A program made the position numbers and the translations under genes. Below, one piece after another: positions 1 through 11,810 of a DNA stretch of 64,000 bases; positions within the stretch are counted from its first letter, which is position 1; each line of letters starts with the position of its first letter. The stretch is from Sequoia sempervirens. Its lineage: Eukaryota > Streptophyta > Pinopsida > Cupressales > Cupressaceae. The notes below the pieces were generated by a model, which made no database searches, was not told where the DNA came from, and was given only the letters and a program-made list of their open reading frames with translations. The DNA lies in assembly GCA_007258455.2 (NCBI GenBank), contig VDFB02193867.1:564880591-564944590 (forward strand). The letters run 5' to 3'.

Positions 1-741
1 TCATTAGTCAAATGCATTAACCTCCATTCAATAGCGCTCTATCTGTAACAGGCTTCTTCCCACAATCTCAGGCTGGCTTGGAGGAGGGAGAGCATTTCAA
101 CTCACTATTGAGACCAAGACAAACACCTATCCCCTTATTCTAATAGCCTTCGCAATGCACATTCAATATGGTAGAAGATTTTAATTTGTAAGCTTTCTAT
201 CTCCTCAAATAGAAAAATTCCAGCATTTTTTATAAATATTTTCAGCATTTTTAGGGCTTTCTTGAGGGTATAGCATGGGCTCACTCATGATAGACCCACA
301 AAAGACCCAAGGTGCTCAGGCCAAACTGTAAACAAACCCAAAGCAATCCTGAAACAAACCTAAACCAATATCAGAGTTGAATTTGTGCAATATGGAGGCC
401 TAAATAGGAGAACCCAGTAACATAGGAATACTTAAACCCTCATTATGATGCTTAAACCCTCAAATATGCAGAGATAGCAATCATGCAACGTGACAGCTTT
501 TCCCAACTAATGTAATGCCCCTCAAGCATGCTCCAAGAAAATATATGCAAAGACCACACCAATTTTCAAAGATTCCAAGACTATGTAACAATATAATGAG
601 AGGACATTCCTGCAATCTGAAGCAAAGTGCTAGTGATTCCTTAACTACATCTTGCTGGTAGGCCCAAAAGGAATCCCCATGAAAATGTCAGTTCAGGTTG
701 TGAAAAAGACACGATGTGCCCTTAGAAAACACCATGGATTC
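1..741. other. Host flank left of Gypsy-1, no gene recognised
   Basis: AT-rich sequence in which I see no convincing exon. The short minus-strand reading frame at 693-929 crosses the Gypsy-1 LTR boundary at 742 and is therefore not a gene. The last five bases (737-741, GATTC) are the left target-site duplication of Gypsy-1. This stretch was contiguous with 13001 before that insertion. It may be intron of the minus-strand nucleoside hydrolase gene whose first exon lies at 15.8 kb, but nothing here proves that. Confidence 0.6.
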
Positions 742-2360
742 TGTAACATACACCCCTGATTTTTTTTTTGTAACTCACTATCTACTGTTTGCTTGTTTAC
801 TGTTTGGTTTGTGTATGTTTTTAATGCGTTTTCAGATGTATAACAGCATAAAGAATTGATTGCAAACAAAGCAAGAAACCAATAGATAATAATGCTTTCA
901 ATAGGAATTGCAACATACATCAAGAGCATACATTTTCAGGCTTAAATCAAAATTTTACAATGTATAATCAGACCCGTTAAGGGAAGTTTCAGACCTGAGA
1001 TGGGCATTTTAACAGCAGTAACAAACTTCAAACGCCTCCAACTCCTCAATGATGAAGTGCTAAGAGTCCCTTGTGTTTCTACGCATCCAAACAGCCACCA
1101 AGTGCTGAAACTGGACTGATTTGGGCAAGGTTATACAGCAGCAACCCTGACCTATGATCCCCTAGAAATGGTACAGCCCTTCTTGAGGGCAATTTTGCCT
1201 TAAAAATCAAACCTTCACCAAAATGCCCGAATGAGGACTTGAAATGTGGTGCCAAGGAAGGAGGAATCTGATTTTCTAATACTCAGAATGGCTCGCCAAG
1301 TATCCAAGGAGTTATGAAGAGATTCGACCTTCAGCAATTGTAAATATTTGAGTTTCCAGAACTCTAAATAAGTATATCAGACCTCAAAATCACACCCCAA
1401 AACATCTTTAATCACCTCCAAAATGAAGCAAACTTAAAAACAAACCTCTACCAACAAACCCAATTCAAAATACCATATAAATCTTCATTTTTTCACCTAT
1501 CAAACCCTGAAAATCTGAACTCTGATGAAGCACTATGTGATCCCTAGATGGAATTACTCAAACTCTGATTAGGGTGGATCTCTCACCATCGAAATCAGCC
1601 CAATACAGCGAGGGTTTTCATCCTCAACATGCAGCCCGAGTACTTTGGAGACATTCCAACAGTATTCTGTTAAGTTGCTAAAAAGAAGATATCCAAATGA
1701 GAGCCAAAATGAAGTTTTATAGAGAGAGAGGGAATTAGGGCGACTTTAGGGTTTTAATTGCTTTTTCCCTCCTAAAATCCATGCCCCCCTTATGAGCCTT
1801 ATAAAATTCAATAAATTAAAATATCTTATTTCTCCTTGGGCATCCTTGCTCATAAGGAAACTATTTCACACTATTCAGCCTTCTAAAATGACTTTATCAC
1901 CTTAGGCACCAAGGTACTTTTTTGATGACCACCTACCCCCTAACTTAAGTTATAAAGTTATTTTATAAAAATAACTTAAGTGACTGATAAAAAGCAAATA
2001 TTAAATAATTCAACCTTAGGCTCTCCAACATCACCTTAAAAATAACACTGTTGAGAACACAATGAGCCTGAGACCAATTTCCCGAAACAGACTTACTATA
2101 AATAGCAACTACTAAAAATAGTAAGTACTCACCAAACACCAATTGGCACAAAATTGAAGATTACAAAGATGCCATGTGGCTTATTAAGAATAGTAAGCAC
2201 TATAAATTGGCCATTGCTCTAAACAGAAAGTCTTGCCGAAAACCAACACTGAGCCGAATGGTGGCCACTAAGTCCCCTAACCACTCCAACTAGCCTATGG
2301 GAAATCTGGAATAGGCTAATTGATAATCCCACTGCTCAAGAGCAAGAAGAGGACATTACT
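742..2360 (-). repeat. Gypsy-1 3' LTR (uninterrupted copy)
   Basis: About 1.6 kb, aligning base for base with 7263-7998 plus 12125-12995. On the minus strand it should run from TG to CA; the inner start is mutated to AG (2359-2360), while the outer end keeps its CA (plus-strand TG at 742). A TATA-like box (CTATAAAAC on the minus strand) lies near 1712-1720. Many scattered substitutions separate it from the other LTR, so the insertion is not recent. This copy holds the uninterrupted version of the hAT target (AAAATACC near 1469-1476). Confidence 0.92.
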
Positions 2361-2677
2361 GTCCTCCCTTCCCAAGACTGCTTGCCCTCAACCAATCCCA
2401 ACTCAGGATGTTGTAATATCTGCTCATTCTCCCAAGTAGCATCCCCCACTGGCAAATTCTTCCACTTAACCAAAAACTCCTTAATCACCCTCCTTCGTAG
2501 TGTGCACTCTCTGCCCTCCAATATAGCCTCAAGAATCAAAATCAACTTGCCTTCCTCATCCAAAGGAGGCAAATCTATAGAGGGAACCACATTCTGACCA
2601 ACTGTCTTCTTAATGCGAAAAACATAGAAGACGTTATGCACCTTGCTACTCTCAGGTAGCTCCAACTCATAGGCCAC
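2336..2677 (-). pseudogene. Gypsy-1 integrase C-terminus with chromodomain
   Basis: A 113-codon open stretch. Its first part matches the integrase C-terminal region (SSKVHNVFYVFRIKK, where chromoviruses have a SxVHxVFHVSxLKK-like motif). It is followed by a chromodomain-like segment with the pattern VIKEFLVKWKNLPVGDATWE, ending QILQHPEL. In chromoviruses this module can steer integration to particular chromatin; targeting here is family inference. The reading frame overruns into the LTR at its end, as is common in this group. It is separated from the integrase core by frameshifts. Confidence 0.85.
2361..2373 (-). other. Gypsy-1 polypurine tract
   Basis: On the minus strand this reads GGGAAGGGAGGAC directly before the 3' LTR. 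It is the expected primer for plus-strand DNA synthesis. Confidence 0.8.
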
Positions 2678-2689
2678 CTCTCCAATCCT

Positions 2690-3880
2690 CCCAGTGACTC
2701 TAAAAGGACCATAAAAATGAGGCTTAAGCTTTTCTAACCCACTCTTCTTGAGAGTGGATTGCCTGTAGGGCTAGAACCTCAAATACACCATGTCCCCAAC
2801 CTCAAAAACTCACTCAATGCAATGCTGATCAACATACAACTTCTGTTGATTCTAAGCGTGTTGTATGTTCTCTCTCAAAGACCCCATGATGTCATGACTC
2901 TCCTAAAGAAGATCTCTAGCTTTAGACACCCTACAATTTCCAAAAAGCAAATCAACGAAGTTGGGAGCTTCGTAACCATACAATGCCATGAATGGAGACA
3001 TCCGAATAGACATATGGAAGGTAGAGTTGTAGCAATACTCTCCTAAGTGTAACCACTTTACCCGCACCTTCTGCTGCCCTAAAACATAGTTGCGCAGGTA
3101 ATTGTCCACCCATTTGTTCACCACCTCAGTTTTCCCATCAGTCTGAGGGTGGTAACTAGTGCTAGGGGTCAAATTTGTACCACATAATCTAAATAATTAT
3201 TGCCAAAACAAACTCATGAACTTGTTGTCCCTGTCACTGATGATGGTCTTAGGTGTTCCATGAAGCCTAAACACCTCCCTGAAAAATAAATCTGCCACTT
3301 GTATTGTTGTAAACCTTGCTGATATGGCAAAAAAGTGAGCAAATTTAATCAATCTATCCACCACTACATAAATACTGTCATTCCCCTACACCTTAGGAAG
3401 CCCTGTAATGAAATCCATCGATATGCTTTCCCATTTTTGAGTAGGAATGTGAAGGGGCTACAATAAACCAGCAGGATAAGTATGTTCATTTTTGTTTTGT
3501 TGGCATACTTGGCAGTCACAAACATACTTGATAATGTCATCCTCCATTCCCTTCCATGAGAATCTCTCACAAATCTGTTTGTATGTCTTATAATATCTAG
3601 GATGACCAGCCATAGTAATGTCATGAAAAGCCTTAAATATGTGCACTTTCACCTTAAATTCAGAAGCTAACCATAATCTATCCTTGTAATAAATGAGTCC
3701 ATCCCTCACTTGATACTTATCATCCTGTAATGACCCATCAAGAATGTTGTTGACTAGTGCATTCTTAGCATAATCAGCCTCTATTTTATCCTTCCAATCT
3801 GCTGCTATGACTGAAATGGAGCTCAAATGTGGCCTTCTAGATAAGGCATCAGCCACTACATTCTTCTTTCCTTTGACATA
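2690..3880 (-). pseudogene. Gypsy-1 integrase (zinc-binding and catalytic core), broken
   Basis: The right part (3458-3916) starts with the end of RNase H and the linker KNVVADALSRR. It then has the H2C2 zinc-binding region (GHPRYYKT ... CDCQVCQQNK). The catalytic core follows through stops and frame changes: SMDFITGLPK gives the first Asp, a SDRDNKF segment near 3215-3235 the second, and HPQTDGKTEVVNK in the open stretch 2903-3172 the Glu. Catalytic residues are therefore visible, but the frame is interrupted by an in-frame stop near 3457 and by further breaks before 3172. Not functional. Confidence 0.88.
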
Positions 3881-5160
3881 TTCAATGTCAAAGTCATACC
3901 CTTGAAGTTTACCCACTCATTTCTGCTGCCTCTCATTAAGATTTCTCTGCTTAAGGACTTAAGGCTGTTATGATCAGTTTTCACTACAAATCTGCCCCCA
4001 ACAAGGTACTGTTTGAACTTGGAAAGAGCATGCATGATCGCCAACATCTCGTTGTCATAAACAAAGTAGGCTCTCAGATCTCCTCTCAACTTCTTGCTCT
4101 CGAAGGCTATTGGATGTTTATTCTGCATGAGGACAGCTCCTATACACCCGAGGCATCATACTCAAGCTCAAAAGGCTTGGAGAAGTTGGGAAAGGCTAAA
4201 ATTGGGCACGAGCTCATCAACTGCTTGAATCTATCAAAGGTTTGCTGCACTATTTTAGACCAAACAAATGCCCCTTTTTTGCTCAAATTAGTGAGTGGGG
4301 CAGCCAACTATGAAAATCCTTTGACGAACCTCCTATAGAAACCACAAAGCCCAAAGAACCCCTTCAACTGCATGAGGTTTGTAGGTGGAGGCCAATCAAG
4401 AATAGCCTTAATCTTTTCAGGATCAATGCTAACTCCCTTTGAACTGATAATGTGCCCAAGATACAACAACTCTATCATGCCAAACTCACACTTGGACTCC
4501 TTAGCAAACAAGGACTCACTCTCCAAGATACTCAAAACCTCAAGTGCTCCTCCCATGATCTGCTATATATAAGAATATCATCAAAGAATATCAAGACAAA
4601 CTTACGCAACGACTGTTTGAAAACTTTCTTCATGCAAGACTGAAATTTGGCAGGAGCATTAGTCAATCCAAAGGGCATAACAAGAACTCGAAGTGACCAA
4701 AGTGGCATCTAAACGTTGTTTTTTCAATGTGTTCCTCTCTAACTCCGATCTAATGATAACCAGACCTCAAGTCTATTTTGGAAAAATAGACTACTCCATG
4801 TAGCTCATCAATGAGCTCATCAATCCGTGGGATGGGGTACCTGTTTTTGATAGTCTTCTTATTGAGTGCCATGTAATCTAGACACATGCACATAGTCCCA
4901 TCCTTCTTCACTAGCACCACTAAAGAAGCAAATGGACTCTTACTCAACCTAATATGTCCCATGTCCAGAAGCTCCTTGATTGCCTTCTCTATCTCGTTCT
5001 TGTGTCTCTTAGGGTGCCTATATGGTGTAGTGATAACCGACTTAGTCCCCTCCTCTAACTCATTGATATGCTCTATGCCTCTATCAGGTGGCCTGCCTGG
5101 AGGTATACTGCCAAAAATCTTGCTTCGCTTGGATAGCAAAGCCTATATGTTGAGTGGATA
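3880..5160 (-). pseudogene. Gypsy-1 reverse transcriptase and RNase H, broken
   Basis: The open stretch 4750-5139 holds the RT N-terminal blocks ([43 protein letters not shown], then [12 protein letters not shown] and [13 protein letters not shown]). The active site reads FFDDILIYS near 4575-4600, with the paired aspartates intact, in a different frame. The thumb/connection follows at 4308-4556 (YLGHIISSKGVSIDPEKI ... LKGFFGLCGFYRRFVKGF). RNase H is at 3856-4128 (PIAFESKKL, YDNEMLAIMHALSKFKQYL, FVVKTDHNSLKSL). At least three frame changes and several stops separate these pieces. Confidence 0.9.
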
Positions 5161-5211
5161 GGAATGCTTCTCCTCCTCTATAACTATGGACATAACTATG
5201 CACTTTGTTGC

Positions 5212-5690
5212 CTACTCCACTTGATCATGTCTAAAGAGTCTCTCCATATGCTTGAAGGAGACAACATGAGGCCCTCCATTAGATATCCCTCTCAATACAA
5301 CATTCTTACCCTCTGATTTAAACTTCAGCTCCAAAGTCTGAAAATTGAGAGTGATCTTGCCTAAGGAGCATAACCACTGAATACCCATCATTGCATTCGC
5401 GTCCCCAATGCTAACCACATAGAAGTCATCCTTGACTTCATAGTTACCCAACTAAAGCCTAAGTTGTGTAATCATCCCAACACAATTAATGGTGAAACCA
5501 TCTGCAACCATCAACACCCTATGTCTAGAGTCCCCTGCGTACTACGAGTCCCTCATCAATAAAGTTATGTGTAGCCCCTGAATCAATCAAGGCTATCATT
5601 TGCTGCCCCTTAAGGACTCCTCTAATGCGTAAAGACTCATTCTTCTGGAAGCTATAAAGTTGGGCAAGCTTCCCTTCCTTTGTCTCCTCT
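5212..5690 (-). pseudogene. Gypsy-1 aspartic protease, broken
   Basis: The retropepsin active-site motif reads ALIDSGATHNFID on the minus strand near 5555-5595, with the DSG triad intact. It is followed after a stop by the flap and C-terminal part (5212-5451), containing DANAMMGIQWLCSLGKITLNF, the usual xxMLGxxWLxxLG block of Gypsy proteases. Upstream is an acidic linker rich in Glu and Ser (about 5695-5800). Stop codons interrupt the domain between the two halves. Confidence 0.85.
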
Positions 5691-5799
5691 TTTTCAGCCT
5701 CTCTAGGAGGCTCTTCCTCTTCTTTCTCATCTGAATCAGATTGTTGGTCTGAACTTTCTGACGCACTTTCCTCTGCTAAATAATACTCTATATACTGAA

Positions 5800-7066
5800 T
5801 CTTCCCCTTCGAGGTGCACTTATGATCCCTAGACCAAGGTTCTTTACATGCGAAGCATAGGCCCTTTCTCCTAAGGTCATTTAGAGTGTCTCCATTGATC
5901 CTAGTGACTGATTTTTTATGCTAATGAGTGTCCTTAGTGAATGGTTTCTTATCCTTTTTGTGCACAAATGGTTTGGATTGAAATTTTGTTTTAGGGACAG
6001 CCCACTCCATGCTCCTTGCTTTCTTCATTGCCTCCGACAAGGTTGGTGGTTCAAAATCCTTAATCCATCCCCTAAGCAGCACCATGAGTCCCTCAGTGAA
6101 TAAGACCACCAATCTTCTCTCTATAATCCCTAAATCCATCACTGAAAGCCTCTGAAATTCTGCTATGTAAGCCTCTACAATGCCATATTGCTTCAACTGG
6201 GCTAGCTCTCTGAAGTGTATCTCAGGTCTTTCTTATCAAACCTCTCAAGCCATATTGCTTCAACTGGGCTAGCTCTCTGAAGTGTATCTCAGGTCTTTCT
6301 TATCAAACCTCTCAATAAGCATAGTGGTAAACTCATCATACGAAGTGATAAACCTATGGCCCAAGGTAATTAGGCCATGGTACCACCACTCGTGTGCTAC
6401 CCTATCAAGATGTAAAGTGGCAAACTTAACTGCCTCATCCTCCACCATCGGTCTAAGGGCCAAGTAATTATCAAGCTTTTGTACCCAAGCCCTCGTTGTG
6501 CACTTATCACTCCCATCAAAGTGGGAAAGTGTTACCTTGCCAATGGTCTACTGTAAATCTCTCTACACTATTGGTCCTCTATGATCAACTCTACCACCAT
6601 TTCTCTTCCTCTTCTAATCCAAGAACTCATTGTAAGATAAGTTTGCCTTAATGTCTTTAGGAAGAGTGTCATGCTCAGCATAACCTTCCCTTAAACTGCC
6701 CACAAATGGTAAAGAAGAATCTAGATTAGGCTCTGGTATCTCTTTAGGTAAGAAAGTGGGCTGGAAAGGTCTGGAAAAAGTATTTGAACCCGATGTAGTA
6801 CGTTGTCCACCATTGCCACCATCCTGATATGTAGAACTCCTATCTCCATTACACATTGTGTTACCCTGTATATTGTTAGGAGTAGTATGACTATGAACCA
6901 CAACGTTCTGCACAATCTTTCCCAAAAGCTGAGACATCATGTCCATCATTGTGTCGAACTTTTTCTCCATCCTAGCTCCTGGACTCACTGATCTTTGTCT
7001 ATCTTTCCCTCTATCAGCCATGTTACCTATAGTTCTTTCCTCATCACCTAGTGGATCCTGATGCAT
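5800..7066 (-). pseudogene. Gypsy-1 Gag, broken
   Basis: The N-terminal part (6614-7066) starts about 180 bp after the primer-binding site. It is basic and then low in complexity (ADRGKDRQRSVSP). The central Retrotrans_gag core follows at 6269-6463 (EAVKFATLHLDRVAHEWW ... TSYDEFTTMLIERF) and 5921-6196 (VEAYIAEFQRLSVM ... FTEGLMVLLRGWI). A CCHC-like knuckle of the form CFACxEPWxxxHxC lies near 5838-5868. A perfect 67-bp tandem duplication at 6182-6315 shifts the frame inside the core. There are further stops between 6470 and 6613. Confidence 0.85.
6182..6315. repeat. Perfect 67-bp tandem duplication in gag
   Basis: Bases 6182-6248 are repeated without a mismatch at 6249-6315. Because 67 is not a multiple of three, it breaks the gag frame. 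The perfect identity means it is younger than most of the surrounding decay, or is an assembly artefact. Confidence 0.95.
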
Positions 7067-7245
7067 CTTAGCACCTTGTGAAGACTACCAATGAACCTTA
7101 AGAACTTCCAAGATAGTTTGACCTTCCGGAATAGGTGGGAGCTGCCAATGTCCTTTCCTTAACTCCCTTTGTATATACCTCTATTCTCTTTCACTCATAG
7201 AATGAAAAGTGTTGATTGCATGTGACAACATAGGATGGCAGAAAA

Positions 7246-7261
7246 CCTGGCTCTAATACCA
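7246..7261 (-). other. Gypsy-1 primer-binding site (initiator tRNA-Met)
   Basis: On the minus strand this reads TGGTATTAGAGCCAGG, one change from the consensus TGGTATCAGAGCC that pairs with the 3' end of initiator tRNA-Met. It lies one base from the LTR end. Confidence 0.88.
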
Positions 7262-7998
7262 CTATAACATACACCCCTGATTTTTGTTTTTTCAAAACTC
7301 ACTGTCTGCTGTTTGTTTGTTTACTATTTGGTTTGTGTATGTTTTCAATGCATTTTCAAATGTATAACAGCATAAAGAATTGAATGCAAACAAAGCAAGC
7401 AACCAATAGATAATAATGCTTTCAATAGGAATTGCAACATACATCAAGAGCATACATTTTCAGGCTTAAATCAAAATTTTACAATGTATAATCAGACCTG
7501 TTACAAGAAGTGTCAGACCTAAGATGGGCCTTTTGACAACAGCAACAAACTTCAAATGCCTCCAACTCCTCGATGATGAAGTACCAAGAGTCCCTTGTGT
7601 TTCTACACCTCCAAACAACCACCAAGCACTGAAACTGGACTGATTTGGGCGAGGTTATACAGCAACAACCCCGACCTATGATGCCTTGGAAAGGGTACGG
7701 CCCTTCTTGAGGGCGATTTTGCCTTAAAAATCAAACCTTCACCAAAATTCCTGAATGAGGACTTGAAATGTGGCGCCAAGGAAGGATGAATCTGATTTTC
7801 TAATACCCAAAATGGCTCACCAAGTATCCAAGGAGTTATGAAGAGATTTGACCTTCAGCCATTGTAAATATTTGAGTTTCCAGAATTCTGAATAAGTATA
7901 TCAGACCTCAAAATCACACCCCAAAACATCTTTAATCACCTCCAAAATGAAACAAACTTCAAAACAAACCTCTACCAACAAACCCAATTCAAAATACC

Positions 7999-8170
7999 TC
8001 TATTTACATACTCGGCGATTACTCTCCGAGCAGACAAGTAATCGCTAATTTTTTGGTTAGGCGAGTAATCTTCACTTTTACTCGCAGGAAACCCTAGCCG
8101 ATTTTTTTCCTGGTTTTTCCCAAGTAATCGAAGTGTAATCTCTTGTTTTCTCGCAGAATAATCAGCACAA
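7999..8170 (+). promoter_or_regulatory. hAT left terminus and subterminal repeats
   Basis: Besides the terminal core, the motif CGAGTAATC / CAAGTAATCG and its inverse (TACTCG, ATTACTC) recurs about six times within 170 bp. The right end carries a matching shorter set at 12067-12118 (CGAGTACTCTCCG, CCGAGTATG). Clustered subterminal motifs are the usual transposase-binding sites of hAT elements; their role here is inference. Confidence 0.6.
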
Positions 8171-8397
8171 AAAACCTAACACGTTTCTAACGCGTTTTTC
8201 CGGCATTTTCATTTTCACGGGTATTTTTTACTCGTTTTTACCGCATTTTGGACACGGTTTCGTGCTATTAAACCCTCGTTTTTACCATTTACAGTCACCC
8301 TCGAGCGATCTACAGTGGTGGTTGCACGATTTGGACCGGTGCTTGCACAATTTGGAGTGCGATTTGGACTGTTGGCTGCCCGTTGCGCAATTTCCAG

Positions 8398-9256
8398 GTT
8401 AGTTGCGATTTACTGTGTTCCTTCTCTGCGTGCATTCAAAACTTCAATGCTTGTGCGTCGTCCCTTCAATGCCTGACCTTCATATTTATTTTTTTTGAAA
8501 GACTGCAATGCATCCGTGAGCTTCATATTTTATTTTTTTCAAATGTTGAGCTTCATAAAATGATGCAATTTATTTTATTCGGCCATAGACTTCAATCACA
8601 ATGTACATGTGATTTAAATTTTTTATTATTTTATTATTTATACATATGCTTTGTATAAAACAATAAAAATATTAATTTGTTTCTTTTCTAATAATATTAT
8701 TATTTCAAATTTTAAAAACTATTATTTTAATATTAATGCTTTGTGATTTAAATTTTAATATTATTGCTTTGTGATTTAAATTTTTTATTATATTATTATT
8801 TTTAAATGAAAATTTTATATATTATAATTTATAATAATATCATGGCAAATAATACTATAGTTTTATATTTATTATTATTATTTGCCAAAATATTATTAAT
8901 ATATTATAATAAAATAATATATGGAATTTTAGTTTTAAAATAATAATAAATATTAAATAAGATGTAGAAAAATGATATTATTATTTGCAATTTTGCCATG
9001 ATATTATTAATTTATTATAATAAAATAATATATGAAATTTTACATTTAAAAATTAAAATAATAATAAATCTGATGTAGAAAAATCAAAAAACTTAGCATT
9101 GAACAAAAACATGCTCAAACAATTAGATTTGTTACATCTTCTAATATATTATAAAGTTAAAGTTAAACAATTAGTTGATTGTTGATGTTCCTTTCATTTT
9201 GTATTGGATTTGTTACATCTTCTAATATATTCATTATTCAACTTCTGATATTGTAG
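8398..9256 (+). other. Putative 5' leader intron of the hAT gene
   Basis: A donor-like CCAG/GTTAGT at 8397-8398 and an acceptor-like TTGTAG at 9251-9256 bracket very AT-rich sequence that ends 17 bases before the start codon at 9274. The interval also contains a diverged direct repeat (about 8870-8950 and 8975-9060). Predicted from splice signals and composition only. Confidence 0.4.
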
Positions 9257-9273
9257 GCTAATATTTAATCGCA

Positions 9274-11810
9274 ATGGCATTCGCCTCTGCATCTGGTTTG
9301 AACACAGCTGCCACAAGCCAGGACATTGAAAGGAGACCCCCTGGTAGCCGTGATCCCACTTGGAAACATGGCTATTATGGGCCAGTACCAGGGAGTGTTA
9401 TTTGTACTTGGTGCAAGAAGAAGATTAGTGGAGGCATCAATCGCCTCAAATACCATCTTGTTGGTATTCCTTGCCGTGATTCAAACGCATGTCCAATAGC
9501 CCCTGCAGAGGTGAGACGAGAGATGGAAGCTCTTCTTGCAGCACTTGATGAAAAGAAATTGGAGAGGGCAAAGACACAAGCAGCCATTGCTCCTAATTTG
9601 ACTGAAGATTATGATGTGAACATGCAAGGCATTGTGGGCTCTAGTCGTGGTTCGCGTATACATACCCCATCCACTTCATCCACTTCGAGCAAATTCGAAT
9701 TTTTTGTCCCTAGAAATGTTCAAGGATCACAACCTTCACTAGAAGGTACTGGGTGGAATAAGGAAGTGCACAAAGAAGCAGACAAGGCTTGTGCTAATTT
9801 TTGGTTTTATAACAACCTTCCCTTCAACGTGGCAAGAAGTCCATATTGGGAGTGTTTGGTGATAGCATTGACAGTTGCAGGGAAAGGGTACAAGGCTCCT
9901 AGTCCAAGAGATATAAGTGGCAGGTTACTTGAAGATGCTATTGTAGATGCAAAAGGAATTGTGGAAGCTCAAAAGAAGCAATGGCAAAAGTATGGATGCT
10001 CAATTCTTTCAGATGGCTAGACAGATGGAAGAAACCACACTCTTATCAATTTTATAATGGCTTCAAATGGTGTGCTGGTTTTTCTAAAGGCAATTGATGC
10101 TTCCAACATAATAAAAAATGCAGAAAATTTGAGTTTGATGTTGGAGCGGGTTGTTTTAGAGGTGGGCATAGAAAATGTTGTCCAAGTTGTTACTGACAAT
10201 GCAGCGGCATATGTGGCAGCTGGTAGATTGCTTCAAGCAAGGCATCCAACACTTTTTTGGACCCCTTGTGCAGCTCATTGCCTTGACCTTCTTTTGGAGG
10301 ACATAGGCAAAATTGACTAGGTGAAACCAATTGTAGAACAAGCAAGAGACATAACAAAATATATATATAATCACCCATGGGTTCTTCAATTGATGAGAGA
10401 TCACACCAAAGGGAAAGAGCTTGTCCGATCGGGTGCTACAAGGTTTGCAACTAATTTTCTTACGTTGCAAAGTATCATTAGTTTATTGACTTTCCTTGAA
10501 GCAAATGTTTGTGAGTCAACCATGGGTAAACTCAACTTACTCAAAGAAGGCTGATGGAGAAAAGATTCAAGCAATAATCTTTGATAGTCAATTTGCAACT
10601 AGAGCATTAGAGGTTGTCAAGGTAACTTCAACTCTAATGAATTTTCAGATTGAATCCTTTTTTCTTAATTTAAAATTCTATACGTATTTTGTTTCATTGT
10701 AAGGTGTAATTTAAATTTGGTTCTACTTTGTAATTTATAGGTGACTGAGCCATTGGTGAGGGTCTTGCGCTTGGTGGATGGCGAGAAAAATGTGATGGGA
10801 TATCTTTATGAGGCAATGGATAGGGCCAAAGAGGCCATCCAACACTATTACATGGGGGATGCAAATAGATTTAACCCTATTTGGGATATCATTAATCAAA
10901 GGTGGAACAATCAACTCCAACAACCCATTCATGCAGCAGGGTACTTTCTCAACCCCAAATTCTACTTCTCTGATGGCTTCACGGATCCTAATGGGGAGGT
11001 TATGGAGGGCCTATTCACATGTATTGACAAGATGACATTTCAGTCTGAAGTGAATGACCTCATCCTTATAGAGTTGCAACAATATAAGGCAGCTAGGGGG
11101 CCTTTGTTTTCTTCCACATTATGTGAACGAGGAAGAGAAATCCAAACACCATGTAAGAAAAAGTGACGCCTTTATCTTGCAAGTTATGAATTACAATTAT
11201 TATTACTTATTACTTATTACAAATTACAATATTGTTTATTAATATTTACAAAACCTTGAATATCTTATTTGCAGGTTCTTGGTGGGAAGATTGGGGTGGA
11301 GAAACCCCAAATTTGCAAAGGCTAGCCCTCTGAATTTTGTCTCAACCTTGTAGTGCTTCAGGCTGTGAAAGAAATTGGAGTTTGTTTGATGCCATTCACA
11401 TGAAGAAGCATAATAAGTTGACTCAACAACGCCTCAATGATCTTGTTTTTGTGCAGTATAACCTTCAACTTCGCACAAAAAAGGTGCAAGAATTGACAGA
11501 TGAGCTCATTGATTTGGATGGCATTGATCCATACAGTGATTGGACCATGCAGGGTGATGAGGCCTCCTTGTTTACAGAGGATGAGATTGTTGATTTTGAG
11601 AGGCAAGCTATGGAGGATTTGTCTGCAACAAAAGCAGGGGAGATTGGATTGGATGACATTGATGTGGTGGAGGAGGAGCCATTACCACCTACTAGCATGG
11701 TGGAGCCACTGCCACAATCTTCTACGCCAAGCAGGGAGCCAGAATCAAGTGCAAGGACCATACCCTCTACCTCCCAATTTTTCACTAGGTTGGGGACGAG
11801 GAAATTGTAA
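9274..11810 (+). pseudogene. hAT transposase (BED / DUF659 / dimerisation), nonsense-mutated
   Basis: Three exons are inferred: 9274-10621, 10741-11152 and 11275-11810, with GT-AG introns of 119 and 122 bp. The residue motifs continue across both junctions (EVVK/VTEPLVRVL; SWWEDWG after the second). A BED zinc finger lies at residues 30-75 (CxxC at 44/47, His 61, Cys 67). DUF659 starts near residue 165 and includes the characteristic TPCAAHCLDLLLEDIG. The C-terminal dimerisation region has TPNLQRLAL, then CSASGCERNWSLFDAIH, KKHNKLTQQRLNDLVFVQYN and an acidic tail. Disabling changes are TAG at 10018-10020 and 10318-10320 (both where the family has Trp), a frameshift near 10500, and TGA at 11331-11333 (where Arg is usual). 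The start was chosen as the first ATG after the leader acceptor, just before the BED finger. Confidence 0.93.

Noticed and set aside
693..929. Minus-strand 78-codon reading frame
   Set aside because: It crosses the left boundary of the Gypsy-1 LTR at 742, so it joins host and transposon sequence by chance.
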